From the NCBI GenBank assembly GCA_036488085.1, contig DASXHZ010000076.1:62001-126000 (forward strand): a DNA stretch of 64,000 nucleotides, read 5' to 3'. Source of the stretch: DASXHZ01 sp036488085 (GTDB lineage: Bacteria > Acidobacteriota > Thermoanaerobaculia > Gp7-AA8). The position numbers and the translations under genes were made by a program. The number at the start of each line of letters is the position of its first letter. The stretch's first letter is position 1. This document shows, one piece after another, positions 52,329 to 62,141 of the stretch. Under the pieces are notes generated by a model that ran no database searches, was not told the DNA's origin, and saw only the letters and a program-made list of their open reading frames with translations.

Positions 52329-53921
52329 TCGCTTCAGCGTGACGATCGCGACACCCGCTAGAAGCAGAGCCAGCATCAGCAGTTCGCGCGCTCCCAAGAG
52401 CGGGATCTGCGAGATCGTGATGCTTGCGACCGTGAACGGCGGTGCGCTTCCGCTGCTGGGCGCGAACCCTCCGCCGCCCGAGTAGTCAGCGGAAACGGTG
52501 TAGGTACCGGGTGGGAGCGTGCTTGTGCTGTACGTCGCCGCGCCGCCAACGAGTATCACCGGCGATCCCACGGGCAGGGCGTTGATGTTGAACTGCACCG
52601 TCCCTGCCGGCGTGAAGCTCCCGTCGATCACATTCGCGGTGAACGTGACGGTCTGCCCAAGGTACGGGGCCGATGGCGAGACGGAAACGGCCGTCGTCGT
52701 CGGCACGAGACTCACCGCCGTCGTTGCCGTGGCGCTGTTGTTCGCCGTGTTCGTGTCCGACGCCGATGACACGGTCGCCGTGTTCGACACGGTCGTGCCG
52801 GCGGCGCTGAACCCCGCCTTCACAACGAGCTGAAAGAGCGCCGTCGACGGCGCCATCGACGCCGTGCCGCACGTGATGGTCGAAGTTCCCGAACACGACC
52901 ATCCCGCCGGAGACGTGATCGACACGAACGACGTCGACGCCGGAATCGTGTCCGACAGCATTGGCGACGACGCGTCGCTCGGACCGGCATTCGTAACCCC
53001 GATCGTGTATGTGATGTTGCCCCCCGCCGCCACCGGATCGGGGCTGTCGCTCTTGCTGACCGAGAGATCCGCCGAGACGACGACCTGCGTCATGACGGAA
53101 GTCGAAATGGTCGTCGAACGACCGCTGATGGTCGCGTCGAAAAAGGCCTCGTTCGTCAGACCGCCCGCCGGTGCCGACGGATCGACGTGCACGACCAGCG
53201 TGAACGCGGCCGACGTCGACGGAGGCATGGGTGAAGAGTCGCTGCACGTCACCGTCCCACCCGAGCCGGGCGGCGGAGTGGTGCAGGACCATCCGGCCGG
53301 CACAGAGACGGAAACAAACGTCGTCGATGCGGGGAGCGGGTCTCGCACCGCCGCAACGTCGACATCGACGCCGCCATCGTTCGATGCCGTGATGGTGTAG
53401 GTCAGATCGGTCCCCGCCGTCGCCGGATCGGGGCTGCCGCTCTTGGTGATGTTCAGCGTCGCGCCGGGAGGTGCCGCAACGGTGCTCGTCGTCTCCGAGG
53501 AGTTGTTGTTGGACAGCGGGTCCGCTGTGGTCGAGCTGACGGTCGCCACGTTGGTGAGGTGCGTGCCGTCGCTCACCGAAGGCGAGACGGTCGTCACGAG
53601 CGAGAACTCGACCGTGCCTGGAGCGAACGTCGCCGTCGAGCAGGTCAATGTGCCGTTCGCGTTGGCGGCCGGCGTCGTACAAATCCAGCCCGCATTGGGC
53701 GAGACCGACTGAAAGAGAACGCCGGGAGGGAGCGGATCGGTCAACACGACGTTCGACGCGTCGTCCGGCCCTTCGCTGCTCACGGATATCGTGTACGTCA
53801 ACGTGCCGCCCACCGCAACCGGCTCCGGCGACGCGGTCTTGAGCACCGACACGTCGGCCGATTGCGCAAACACGACGGGCGCAAAAAGGAGAGCAACGAT
53901 GAACAACGACCGTTTGACCAC
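52323..53921 (-). CDS. Secreted DUF11-repeat surface protein with C-terminal membrane sorting tail
   Basis: About 532 residues from a GTG at 53921, giving signal peptide VKRSLFIVALLFAPVVFAQ. Three DUF11 repeats follow (about residues 22-140, 150-265, 280-390), each with ADVSVLKTASPEPVAVGGTL-like starts and GW-C...C pairs. An Ig-like (Big_3-type) domain comes next (SPSAPYLGQTVTFTANV). The end is IPLLGARELLMLALLLAG plus a basic tail, like an IPTL-CTERM sorting signal. It is related to the DUF11 domains of the protein at the left edge of the window. Confidence 0.82.
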   Translation of the reverse strand: MVKRSLFIVALLFAPVVFAQSADVSVLKTASPEPVAVGGTLTYTISVSSEGPDDASNVVLTDPLPPGVLFQSVSPNAGWICTTPAANANGTLTCSTATFAPGTVEFSLVTTVSPSVSDGTHLTNVATVSSTTADPLSNNNSSETTSTVAAPPGATLNITKSGSPDPATAGTDLTYTITASNDGGVDVDVAAVRDPLPASTTFVSVSVPAGWSCTTPPPGSGGTVTCSDSSPMPPSTSAAFTLVVHVDPSAPAGGLTNEAFFDATISGRSTTISTSVMTQVVVSADLSVSKSDSPDPVAAGGNITYTIGVTNAGPSDASSPMLSDTIPASTSFVSITSPAGWSCSGTSTITCGTASMAPSTALFQLVVKAGFSAAGTTVSNTATVSSASDTNTANNSATATTAVSLVPTTTAVSVSPSAPYLGQTVTFTANVIDGSFTPAGTVQFNINALPVGSPVILVGGAATYSTSTLPPGTYTVSADYSGGGGFAPSSGSAPPFTVASITISQIPLLGARELLMLALLLAGVAIVTLKRV

Positions 53922-53977
53922 CGAAAGGAATGACCTGGCCTGCGAAGCCGATCCGAGTATGTCACCATCTCCACCCG

Positions 53978-54514
53978 ATGGCGAAAGCAAGCGACATCCG
54001 CCTGATCGTGAGCGACGTCGACGGCGTCTGGACCGACGGCCGGATCATCTACCTCGGCGAGCACCGCGAGATCAAGGAGTTCAATGTCCGCGACGGACTC
54101 GCCGTGAAACTGGCGCAGAAGTCCGGCGTCGAGGTGGCGCTCGTGACCTCGCGCAGCTCACCTGCGCTGACGCGCCGCGCGCGCGAGCTCGGCATCGTCG
54201 AGCTCCGGCAGGGCGCGGCGAACAAGCTCGAAGAAGTGCAGCGACTCGCCCAGAAGCTGAACATCACGTTCGAGGAGATCCTCTACATCGGCGACGACCT
54301 CCCCGACCTCGGCCCGATGTCGGTCGCCGCGATCTCCGCCGCGCCGGCTGACGCCGCCGCCGAGGTGCGCGAGGAGGCGACGTGGAAACTCGAGGCGCGC
54401 GGCGGCAAGGGCGCGTTCCGCGAAGTCGTCGAGCGGCTGCTGCGCGAGCGCGGCGTGTGGGACTCCATTCTGGAGGACTTCGTCGTTGGCAAGCCCGAAG
54501 CTCAGAGCATTTAG
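53978..54514 (+). CDS. kdsC: KdsC-type HAD phosphatase (3-deoxy-D-manno-octulosonate 8-phosphate phosphatase)
   Basis: 178 residues from ATG 53978. HAD motif I is VSDVDGVWTDG, motif II is VTSRSS and motif IV is IGDDLPDLGPM. EIKEFNVRDGLAVKLAQ is the KdsC/YrbI signature. It dephosphorylates KDO 8-phosphate to supply KDO for the inner core of LPS. It overlaps the acyltransferase gene by 29 bp, forming a lipid A/KDO pair. Confidence 0.9.
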   Translation: MAKASDIRLIVSDVDGVWTDGRIIYLGEHREIKEFNVRDGLAVKLAQKSGVEVALVTSRSSPALTRRARELGIVELRQGAANKLEEVQRLAQKLNITFEEILYIGDDLPDLGPMSVAAISAAPADAAAEVREEATWKLEARGGKGAFREVVERLLRERGVWDSILEDFVVGKPEAQSI

Positions 54515-55397
54515 GGGACGCGCCATCTACCGCACGCTGCTCCTCATCGGAGCCATCGTGCGCATGTTGCCGCTCAAGGCAGCGAGGACGATCGGCCGCG
54601 CGCTCGGCCACGTTGCCTGGCACCTCGTCCGCCGCGAACGCCGCAAGGCGCTGCGCAACATCGCCATGGCATTCCCCGCCTGGAGCAATGCGCAGTGCCG
54701 TCGAACGATTCACGCCATGTTCCTGCACCTCGGCGCATCGCTCGCCGAGATCCTCTGGATGCCGAGGCTCGACGTCGCGAAGCGCGATGCGCTCAACATC
54801 GTCACCGGCATGGACGACGTGCTGAAAGTGATCGACGACGGCGACGGCGTCATCACCTTCACGGCGCACTGCGGAAACTGGGAGTGGCTCTGCTACTCGA
54901 TGGGGATGTACGGCCGCCCCGTCAGCGTGCTGCAGCGCGAGCGCGACGAGCCGGAGATGAACCGCTTCATCACCGACCTCCGCGCGAAGTCCGGCGTAAG
55001 GACGATCGACCGCGGCTCGCCGTCGTCAGCCCGCGACATGATCACCGTCGTCCGCAAGGGCGGCATGCTCGCGTTCGTGTTGGATCAGAACATCCGCACC
55101 GAGAGCGTGAAAGTCCCCTTCTTCGGAATCCCAGCGCCGACTCCGATCGGCCCCACCCGCTTCGCCATCCGCAGCGAAGCATGGGTCACCATCGCTCTCG
55201 CCGAGCGCCGCGCCGACGGAAAACAGATCCTCAAATTCTCCGAACCGTTCCGCTGCACCCGCGACGATGACCCCATCGCCCTCACCACCCGCATCACCGG
55301 CGCCATCGAAGAACAAATCCGCCGCGCCCCCGAACAATGGGTCTGGTTCCACGACCGCTGGCGCGAACGCCCCAGGTGGGACGTAACTCCGTTCTAG
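54486..55397 (+). CDS. LpxL/HtrB-like lipid A acyltransferase family protein
   Basis: 303 residues from TTG 54486, inside the end of kdsC. A hydrophobic N-terminal helix (about 14-35) anchors it to the inner membrane. The acyltransferase motif is HCGNWEW near residue 122, and FVLDQNIRTESVKVPFFG contains the later conserved block. The end WFHDRWRERP is typical of late acyltransferases. It would add a secondary acyl chain to KDO-lipid A or a similar lipid. Confidence 0.9.
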   Translation: MASPKLRAFRGRAIYRTLLLIGAIVRMLPLKAARTIGRALGHVAWHLVRRERRKALRNIAMAFPAWSNAQCRRTIHAMFLHLGASLAEILWMPRLDVAKRDALNIVTGMDDVLKVIDDGDGVITFTAHCGNWEWLCYSMGMYGRPVSVLQRERDEPEMNRFITDLRAKSGVRTIDRGSPSSARDMITVVRKGGMLAFVLDQNIRTESVKVPFFGIPAPTPIGPTRFAIRSEAWVTIALAERRADGKQILKFSEPFRCTRDDDPIALTTRITGAIEEQIRRAPEQWVWFHDRWRERPRWDVTPF

Positions 55398-56140
55398 CGG
55401 TTCACCGGCGGATACGTTGCCTCGGCGCTCCCATCCTCTCGCAGGAAGTCGAGGTGCGGCTGGCCATCCGGGCCGACGTACAGCTTCGCTCGCACGTGGC
55501 CCTTCGTATCGCTGAGCAGAACCTGCGCGGTCTTGTCCTCGCTGCCGATGAAGACTCGCTGCGTCCCCAAGGCACCCTTGGCGCGCGCGCCTTCGACCTC
55601 TTGCCGAAGGGCCGGCCGCTCACTTTCCGGTGCGGACTGCATCTTCACGGCACGATCGAGCTCCTCGCTCATCGGAATGTCCGTCGGACGGTCCCAGATC
55701 ATGAGGCCGGCGCGGCGCCTGGTGCCGTGATCGTTGTATTGCAGCGCGATGACCTGATTCTGTCTCCACTGATCGAACGAGAGATGACCGAGGGCGCCGT
55801 AGTCGCTCGAGCCGCTTCCCTTCTGGAATCCGTTGAAGAGCAAGCCCCCAACCTCATCTCCTCGGTCGTTGAAGAAGAGCATTCCCGACAACAGCTCCCT
55901 CCCCTCGGAGACGGAACGCGGATACGTCTTGCCGTGCATCGACGGTCCCGGCATCCGGTCGCGGTTCGACAGCACGAGAACCGGTTTGCCGCTCGACCCG
56001 ACGATGTTGATCCGCTCCGCAGTGACCTCCGTGAACTTCGCCGTTCGCGGCGAACTGAAAGCCGTGAGAAGAAGGACACTCGAGACCGCGATGCTGGCCA
56101 CATTGGTCGCCACCAGAATAGAGATCGCACGTTCGCGCAA
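55394..56140 (-). CDS. Membrane-anchored beta-rich protein, paralog of the divergent gene at 56447
   Basis: 248 residues: an N-terminal membrane helix (about 5-28), then a beta-rich exported domain. AERINIVGSSGKPVLVLSNRDRMPG, here seen as RINIV, KPVLVLSNR and MPG, aligns with RINVREPDG, RMVISDHARLPG in the paralog. GMLFFNDRGDEVGGLLF aligns with GMLFYNDEGSENGGLIF. The end VYVGPDGQPHLDFL-like strand is shared as well. Function is unknown; the topology suggests a periplasmic sensor or structural role. Confidence 0.7.
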   Translation of the reverse strand: MRERAISILVATNVASIAVSSVLLLTAFSSPRTAKFTEVTAERINIVGSSGKPVLVLSNRDRMPGPSMHGKTYPRSVSEGRELLSGMLFFNDRGDEVGGLLFNGFQKGSGSSDYGALGHLSFDQWRQNQVIALQYNDHGTRRRAGLMIWDRPTDIPMSEELDRAVKMQSAPESERPALRQEVEGARAKGALGTQRVFIGSEDKTAQVLLSDTKGHVRAKLYVGPDGQPHLDFLREDGSAEATYPPVNR

Positions 56141-56446
56141 ACCAGACCTCCTCCAAAGGATTGAAAGGAGAGGTTATCTCGCGCGGTGACACCCAAAGTA
56201 AACACTCGTGCTCTCTAACGGAAGCACTCGTACGCGACTCGTCACGGACTGCCGACGCGGAAGTCAACGGACGCACGCGATCACCATTTCGTTATTGCTA
56301 TCTAGCCGCGTCCGTAAGTCGTACTTCACGCTCGGTTAAGCCGAGCTGACTGCCTCGCGAGCACGGCGCCGCGACCCCACGCCAGGTGCCGAAAGCGCAC
56401 TCGACAGTCATGGCAGATCGTTTGCGAAGAGTCCGCGAAACTAAGG
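56141..56446. other. 306-bp divergent intergenic region
   Basis: It lies between the two head-to-head paralogs and must contain both promoters. A ribosome-binding-site-like AAGGAGG-complement (CCTCCTT-type, near 56148-56156) serves the minus-strand gene. No repeat, RNA gene or credible ORF is seen. Confidence 0.4.
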
Positions 56447-57082
56447 TTGGAGGCGCGGTTGAAAAAGACGCTGGAGATCTACGCGACCGTAGTGACGATT
56501 CTGTTGATTGCTCTCGTGACGATCGCCGCGGTGCCGTCGCGGCGCGCACATTTCGACGAGATCGACGTCCAACGCATCAACGTGCGTGAACCGGACGGCA
56601 CGTTGCGGATGGTCATTTCGGACCATGCTCGCCTTCCCGGGATCATCGTTCGCGGAAAAGAGAAGCCGTTCGAGCGCCCCCAGGCGGGGATGCTGTTCTA
56701 CAACGATGAAGGCTCCGAGAACGGAGGCCTGATCTTCGGCGGTCGCAAGAACGCGAGCGGAAAGGTCGTCGACTCGGGCGGCGCGCTCTCCTTCGACCGC
56801 TACGAAGGGAACCAGGAGGTCCAGTTGATCGGCGTCCACGACTCCGAAGACAAATTCGCAGGCCTCGTCGTGAGCGACAGCCCGCCGGACGCGCAGGGCC
56901 ATCGCCGTATCTGGGTCGGAAAGAACGAGGACGGTTCCGCGCGCGTAGACCTCCGCGATGCCGCAGGCAAGAAACGCGTTTCGCTGGAAGTCCTCGCCGA
57001 TGGCAGTGCAAGTCTGACGTTCTTCGATGCCGACGGGAAAGTGCTGCAACGGATCGCACCGTCGCCGGGCGGCAACCGGTGA
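56447..57082 (+). CDS. Membrane-anchored beta-rich protein, paralog of the gene at 55394
   Basis: 211 residues from TTG 56447; a second TTG four codons later is equally possible. One membrane helix (about 10-30) precedes the exported beta-rich domain with FDEIDVQRINVREPDG, GMLFYNDEGSENGGLIFGG, and a C-terminal repeat of strands (RVDLRDAAGKKRVSLEV, SLTFFDADGKVLQR). The paired divergent orientation suggests an inverted duplication. No function was recognised. Confidence 0.7.
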   Translation: MEARLKKTLEIYATVVTILLIALVTIAAVPSRRAHFDEIDVQRINVREPDGTLRMVISDHARLPGIIVRGKEKPFERPQAGMLFYNDEGSENGGLIFGGRKNASGKVVDSGGALSFDRYEGNQEVQLIGVHDSEDKFAGLVVSDSPPDAQGHRRIWVGKNEDGSARVDLRDAAGKKRVSLEVLADGSASLTFFDADGKVLQRIAPSPGGNR

Positions 57083-57085
57083 CTA

Positions 57086-57703
57086 CTACTTCTTCGCGGG
57101 AAGCAGCCGCAACGTCTCCTCGTCGAACAGCGGGACGTCCTGCCCGGCGTCGACGAGCATGACCTTGCGCGAGCCGCTTGACGGCTGCACCTCGAAATAC
57201 TGGACGGAGTCAGGCTGCGTGCCGAGGTCGCCGCAAGGGGGATCAGGAACGCCGTCGTCCTTCACGGAATCGAGCGCCTTCTGGTATGCCTTGTCGGGGA
57301 CGAAGTCGTAGCGCTTCACCTCCGAGCGTTTCGCCGCGGGCTTGTACGGCGCGAGAACACAGCGCCTGGCGGTCTTGGCATCCGTGTGCGAGGTGAAGAT
57401 CCGCCGCAGTCCCCCCTCGGTGCTCTCGCCCGGCTGAAGATCGAAGAAGCGGATCACGGTCTCCGGCTCGCGCCCGTCCGAGTCGCGCATGACGAGGGCG
57501 TGATCGCGAACGACGAAGTCGATCGTGCGGTTCGCCGCGTAGGTGCAGCGCTGCACCCACGCTTCCAGGCCTAGGGTCGCATCGGACAGCTTTCGCCATG
57601 CGCATCCCTTGTCTGCGCGGCGCGACGGCTGATCGGCCGCGGTGGCGGTGGCGGTGGCGGTGGTGGCGAAAAGAACCGCGCAAGCAACGACGACGAACTT
57701 CAT
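57086..57703 (-). CDS. Exported protein of unknown function
   Basis: 205 residues with a signal peptide (MKFVVVACAVLFATTATA). Four or five cysteines in the mature part (CAWRKL, VQRCTY, ARRCVLAP, PPCGDLG) suggest disulfides. VIRFFDLQPGESTEGGLRRIF is a distinctive segment. It is divergent from the Tricorn-like protease with 43 bp between, so the two may share a control region. No family was recognised. Confidence 0.65.
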   Translation of the reverse strand: MKFVVVACAVLFATTATATATAADQPSRRADKGCAWRKLSDATLGLEAWVQRCTYAANRTIDFVVRDHALVMRDSDGREPETVIRFFDLQPGESTEGGLRRIFTSHTDAKTARRCVLAPYKPAAKRSEVKRYDFVPDKAYQKALDSVKDDGVPDPPCGDLGTQPDSVQYFEVQPSSGSRKVMLVDAGQDVPLFDEETLRLLPAKK

Positions 57704-57746
57704 GGCGCGATTGTACGGTGGGCAAGCTCCGTATACTGGCGCACAC

Positions 57747-60700
57747 ATGAACATCCGAATCGGCGTCGCCGTCCTCGCCCTGTTTGCCGTGATTCCTGCG
57801 CATGCCGCGCCGCGGCCGCTGCTCATTCAGACTCCGAGCGTGAGCGCGACACAGATCGCGTTCGCCTGGGCCGGCCAAATCTGGATCGTCGGGCGCGACG
57901 GCGGCGAAGCGCGACGCCTCGTCGCCGGGACCTCGCGCGAGAGTCATCCCGTCTTCTCGCCCGACGGATCGATGGTCGCATTCAGCGGCGACTACGACGG
58001 CAACGTCGACGTCTACGTCGTGCCGTCGGCCGGCGGACAGCCGCGCCGGCTGACGTACCATCCGGGCACCGACCTCGTCGCCGGGTGGACGCCCGACGGG
58101 AAGCGGATTGCGTTCACTTCGACGCGCCGCAGCCCGAACGACCCGGCGCAGCTCTACACCGTTCCCGTGACCGGCGGCGCGCCGACCGAGGTACCGCTGG
58201 CGCGCGTCGAGGAAGCGTCGTATTCGCCGGATGGAACGCACCTCGCCTACGAGCCGAATTTCCAGTGGCAGCGGGCGTGGAAGGGCTACCGCGGCGGCCA
58301 GACGCGCACGATCTGGATCGCGAACCTCACCGACTTCGGCGTCGTGAAGGTGCCGCAGGAAAAGAACTCGAACGACTCCAATCCGATGTGGGTCGGCGAC
58401 AAGGTCTACTTCCTCTCCGACCGGACCGGTTCAGTCGCTCTTTATGCATACGACGCCGGCACGAAGGCGATCACCGCCGTCATCCCGAACAGTGGCGTCG
58501 ACTTCAGCTCTGCTTCGGCCGGCGGCGGCGTGATCGTCTACTCGCAGTTCGGCACCCTGCACCTCTTCGATCCTGCCACGGGCAAAGACAGAAAGATCGA
58601 CGTCACCATCGACGCCGATCTCCCACAGCTCAGACCGCACTTCGAGAAGGTCGACCCGATCAGAGGGATTGAGAACGCCGCCATCTCGCCGACCGGACAG
58701 CGCGCCGTTTTCGAGACGCGGGGCGAGATCGTCACGCTTCCGGCCGAGAAGGGCGATTTTCGCAACCTCACGCACTCGCCAGGCGTCGCGGACCGCGATC
58801 CCGCCTGGTCGCCGGACGGCCGGTGGATCGCGTTCTTCTCCGACGAATCGGGCGAGTACGCGCTGCATCTTGCAGATCAGAGCGGAACGGCCGCCACGAA
58901 GAAGATCGCGTTAGGGAACCCCCCGTCGTACTTCTACCGGCCGCTCTGGTCGCCCGACTCGAAGCAGATCGCGTTCAGCGACAAGCGCCTCAACCTCTGG
59001 ATTGCGGACGTCGCCACCGGCAAGATCACGAAGGTCGACACCGACCGCTTCGACTCTCCGGCGCACGAGTTCGACGAGGCGTGGTCGCCCGACAGCAAAT
59101 GGCTCGCGTACACGAAACAGCTCCCGAGCCAGCAGCACGCCGTCTTCATCTACTCGCTCCCGGGCGCGAAGCCGACGCAGATCACCGACGGCACGAGCGA
59201 CGCGCTCTACCCGCAGTTCGACCGCGGCGGTAAGTACCTCTATTTCACTGCCAGCACCGACATCGGCCTCGGCGCCGCCTGGCTCGACATGTCGAGCATC
59301 GGCCGTCCCCAGTCGCGCGCCGTCTACGCCGCGGTGCTCCGCAAGGACCTCCCCTCGCCGGTGCCACCGGAAAGCGACGAAGAGAAGGTCGCGCCCGAGG
59401 CAAAACCGTCCGCGGCCGACTCGGCGAAGGAAGCGGCCAAGCCGGACGACAAGACGGCCGCCAAAGGCGACGAGAAGGTCACTCCACAGAAGCCTCCCGC
59501 CCCGGTGACGATCGACTTCGAGAACCTCGGCCAGCGCATCGTCTCGCTTCCGATCCCACCGCAGAACTACGGCGGAGTCTTCGCCGGCAAGGAAGGGCAG
59601 ATCTTCCTCGAGCAGTTCCCGGTCGTCGATATCAGCGGCGGTCCGCCGAAGTTCGACATCGTCCATTTCGATCTCGAGAAGCGGAAAGTCGAGCCGCTGA
59701 CGAAGGGCGTGTCGCAGTTCTACCTCTCCAGCGACGGCGAGAAGATGCTCGTCCGCAGCGGCAAGAGCTGGGCGATCCACAAGACTGCAGCTCCGGCGAG
59801 CGACGAGGGCGCTCTCGACGTCGCCTCCATGCAGATCTACACCGATCCGCCTGCCGAGTGGCGGCAGATGTACGACGAGGTCTGGCGCATCGAGCGGGAT
59901 TTCCTGTACGACGCGCACTCCCACGGTTTCGATCTCGCCGCCGCGAAGAAGGCCTACCAGCCCTACCTCGCCGGCGTCGGCAGCCGCGACGACCTGACGT
60001 ATCTGTTCGAAGAGATGACCGGCAACATCAGCGTCGGCCACACGTTCGTCGGGCGGGGCGACAGGCCGCCGGTCGACGCCGTCAGGGTCGGCTTGTTGGG
60101 CGCCGATTACGACCTCGAGAACGGCCGCTATCGCATCACGCACATCATCAAGGGGGAGAACTGGAACCCCGAGCTGCGCGCGCCGCTCACCGAGCCGGGC
60201 GTCGACGTCCACGAGGGCGACTACCTCCTCGCCGTCAACGGCGTCGACGTGCAGGGGTCGAATGACGTCTACAGCTACTTCCAGAACACCGCGGGCGTGC
60301 AGACGACCATCCGGGTCGGTGCGTCGCCCGACGGGACGGGCGCGCGCAATGTCACCGTCGTACCGATCGAGAGCGAGCGTCAGTTGCGCAAGCTCGGATG
60401 GATCGACGCGAACCGCCGCAAGGTCGATGAGCTCAGCGGCGGCCGCCTCGCGTATGTCTATCTCCCCGACACCGCCGAAGGCGGCTACACGAACTTCAAC
60501 CGCTACTACTTCTCGCAGGTCGGGAAGGAGGGCGCCATCATCGACGAACGCTTCAACCACGGCGGCGACCTCGCCGACTACATCGTCGATTACCTGGGCC
60601 GCAAGCCGATGAGCCGCGTCATGACGCGCGAAGGTGAGGACTACACCGAGCCGATCTCAGCGATCTTCGGACCGAAGGTCATGATCATCAACCAGTTCTC

Positions 60701-61064
60701 CGGCTCCGGCGGCGATGCGCTGCCGTGGTACTTCCGCAAGGCGGGCGTCGGGACGCTGGTCGGCATGCGCACGTGGGGTGGCCTGGTCGGCATCGGCAAT
60801 TACCCGACCCTGATCGACAGCGGCACCATCACCGCCCCCCGTTGGGCGATCTACGGCCTCGGCGGCCAGTGGGAGGTCGAGAATCAGGGCATCCCGCCGG
60901 ACGTGGAGGTCGAGCAGGATCCCAAGCTCGTCCACGAGGGTCACGATCCGCAGCTCGAACGGGCAGTCGCTGTGGCGCTGGAGCAGTTGAAGAACAACCC
61001 GCTCCCGACCTTCCCCCGCCCCGCGTACCCGGTCTACAAGCACCCGTTGCCAGGCGCGCAGTAG
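57747..61064 (+). CDS. Tricorn-like S41 family protease, exported
   Basis: 1,105 residues from ATG 57747 with a signal peptide (MNIRIGVAVLALFAVIPAHA). Beta-propeller repeats (WD40/TolB-like, for example SHPVFSPDGSMVAFSGDYDG) cover about 30-510. A Lys/Ala/Glu-rich linker follows (about 545-585), then the Tricorn core (DEVWRIERDFLYDAHSHGFD), a PDZ domain (about 765-860) and the S41 catalytic part with the nucleophile Ser in FSGSGGDALPWYF. The family degrades peptides; export suggests a periplasmic or secreted role. About 80 percent of its length is typical of bacterial Tricorn homologs. Confidence 0.92.
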   Translation: MNIRIGVAVLALFAVIPAHAAPRPLLIQTPSVSATQIAFAWAGQIWIVGRDGGEARRLVAGTSRESHPVFSPDGSMVAFSGDYDGNVDVYVVPSAGGQPRRLTYHPGTDLVAGWTPDGKRIAFTSTRRSPNDPAQLYTVPVTGGAPTEVPLARVEEASYSPDGTHLAYEPNFQWQRAWKGYRGGQTRTIWIANLTDFGVVKVPQEKNSNDSNPMWVGDKVYFLSDRTGSVALYAYDAGTKAITAVIPNSGVDFSSASAGGGVIVYSQFGTLHLFDPATGKDRKIDVTIDADLPQLRPHFEKVDPIRGIENAAISPTGQRAVFETRGEIVTLPAEKGDFRNLTHSPGVADRDPAWSPDGRWIAFFSDESGEYALHLADQSGTAATKKIALGNPPSYFYRPLWSPDSKQIAFSDKRLNLWIADVATGKITKVDTDRFDSPAHEFDEAWSPDSKWLAYTKQLPSQQHAVFIYSLPGAKPTQITDGTSDALYPQFDRGGKYLYFTASTDIGLGAAWLDMSSIGRPQSRAVYAAVLRKDLPSPVPPESDEEKVAPEAKPSAADSAKEAAKPDDKTAAKGDEKVTPQKPPAPVTIDFENLGQRIVSLPIPPQNYGGVFAGKEGQIFLEQFPVVDISGGPPKFDIVHFDLEKRKVEPLTKGVSQFYLSSDGEKMLVRSGKSWAIHKTAAPASDEGALDVASMQIYTDPPAEWRQMYDEVWRIERDFLYDAHSHGFDLAAAKKAYQPYLAGVGSRDDLTYLFEEMTGNISVGHTFVGRGDRPPVDAVRVGLLGADYDLENGRYRITHIIKGENWNPELRAPLTEPGVDVHEGDYLLAVNGVDVQGSNDVYSYFQNTAGVQTTIRVGASPDGTGARNVTVVPIESERQLRKLGWIDANRRKVDELSGGRLAYVYLPDTAEGGYTNFNRYYFSQVGKEGAIIDERFNHGGDLADYIVDYLGRKPMSRVMTREGEDYTEPISAIFGPKVMIINQFSGSGGDALPWYFRKAGVGTLVGMRTWGGLVGIGNYPTLIDSGTITAPRWAIYGLGGQWEVENQGIPPDVEVEQDPKLVHEGHDPQLERAVAVALEQLKNNPLPTFPRPAYPVYKHPLPGAQ

Positions 61065-61081
61065 ACCGAGGGAGTCGGAGA

Positions 61082-61537
61082 CTAGCGACCGGGGCGGCCG
61101 AGGTCGCGGCGAACGTTGCGGCGGAGCATGCGAATGTTCTCCGCCGTAACCGGGTCGAGCCACTCGGCGTTGATGGACTTCTTCAGCCCGAGGAAGTTCT
61201 CCTTGACCTGATTGAACAGCTCCTTCGCGAGGCCCTCTTGCACGATCGTGTGCGTCTTCGCCAGCCGCCGGACGTCGGTCAGCAATTCGCAATATTCGGC
61301 GGCCGCCTCGTACTCCCGCGCCAGTTCCTCGGGCGTCCCCGTCATCCACGACGGCCGGAACGTCCCCGCGCGGAGCCGCGCCGCGCTCTTGCGCAGCGCC
61401 GCCGGACCGGCGTAAGGGTGAAGGCGCAGGTCGGGTGTCGGCATCGCGATGAGCCGCGCGTATGCCGCCTCCATCTGCTCCTTGATCAACTCGACGATCG
61501 CGAGCGCCTGCTCTTTAGTCACCTGGTTCTGCGTCAT
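61082..61537 (-). CDS. Small helical protein, upstream partner of the gene at 61614
   Basis: 151 residues from ATG 61537, chosen because GGAGGACCT precedes it. It is alpha-helical with EQALAIVELIKEQMEAAYARL, a Pro-rich LRLHPYAGPAALRKS turn and ENFLGLKKSINAEWLDP. No signal or membrane segment. It follows the gene at 61614 by 76 bp on the same strand. It shares with it helical content and length but little sequence. Function is unknown. Confidence 0.65.
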   Translation of the reverse strand: MTQNQVTKEQALAIVELIKEQMEAAYARLIAMPTPDLRLHPYAGPAALRKSAARLRAGTFRPSWMTGTPEELAREYEAAAEYCELLTDVRRLAKTHTIVQEGLAKELFNQVKENFLGLKKSINAEWLDPVTAENIRMLRRNVRRDLGRPGR

Positions 61538-61613
61538 AGGTCCTCCTCGTATGGTCGTCCGGGAAACGACCGGGCGCGCCATACTTGGGCGCGCCCGGTC
61601 CACTCCCTTCACA

Positions 61614-62141
61614 TCACGGCATCGACTTGCCGGTCGACTGCGGAGACGGCGGCTGCTCCGGCGGGGACGCCTTCTTGCGTCCCCGCGCGAGAGCCCGCAG
61701 CCTCTTGATCTCCCGGACGTGCGGCATCAGCTCCGCGTTCGCCGGATCGCGCACCAACTGCGTCCCGATCAGGTACGCCTGCGCCGAGATGAGCGCGAGC
61801 TGGTGACGGCGGACGAAATTCGCGCCGGATACCGCTTCGTAGAACGAGTTGAGCTCGTCCTCCACGGCGCTCCAACGCGACGTCGTCTGCTGCAGATCGC
61901 GGACGTCGGCCGACGGCTTCCCGAGCACCTGCTGCACGGGCGCCGAGAAGTCCATCATGTTGATGGTCGACTCGACGATCTCGTGCGGCGTGGCCGCGAG
62001 GTTCCGCAGCGTGTCCTTTTGCTTCTGCGAGATCGGCGTGACTTCGCCGATCTGCGACCGCATGGCGCGCAGCTGCTCGACCACCGCTTCCGGTGTCAGT
62101 TGGGTTGAATTGGTCGGAGAATTGGTATTGATGGGTTGCAT
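61614..62141 (-). CDS. Small helical protein with charged tail
   Basis: 175 residues from ATG 62141, preceded by a strong AGGAGG. Helical segments include TPEAVVEQLRAMRSQIG, KDTLRNLAATPHEIVEST and DELNSFYEAVSG, followed by a basic/Pro-rich tail (ARGRKKASPPEQPPSPQS). The frame stays open for 105 codons upstream but without a ribosome binding site, so the longer form is not adopted. Probably co-transcribed with the gene at 61082. Function is unknown. Confidence 0.65.
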   Translation of the reverse strand: MQPINTNSPTNSTQLTPEAVVEQLRAMRSQIGEVTPISQKQKDTLRNLAATPHEIVESTINMMDFSAPVQQVLGKPSADVRDLQQTTSRWSAVEDELNSFYEAVSGANFVRRHQLALISAQAYLIGTQLVRDPANAELMPHVREIKRLRALARGRKKASPPEQPPSPQSTGKSMP

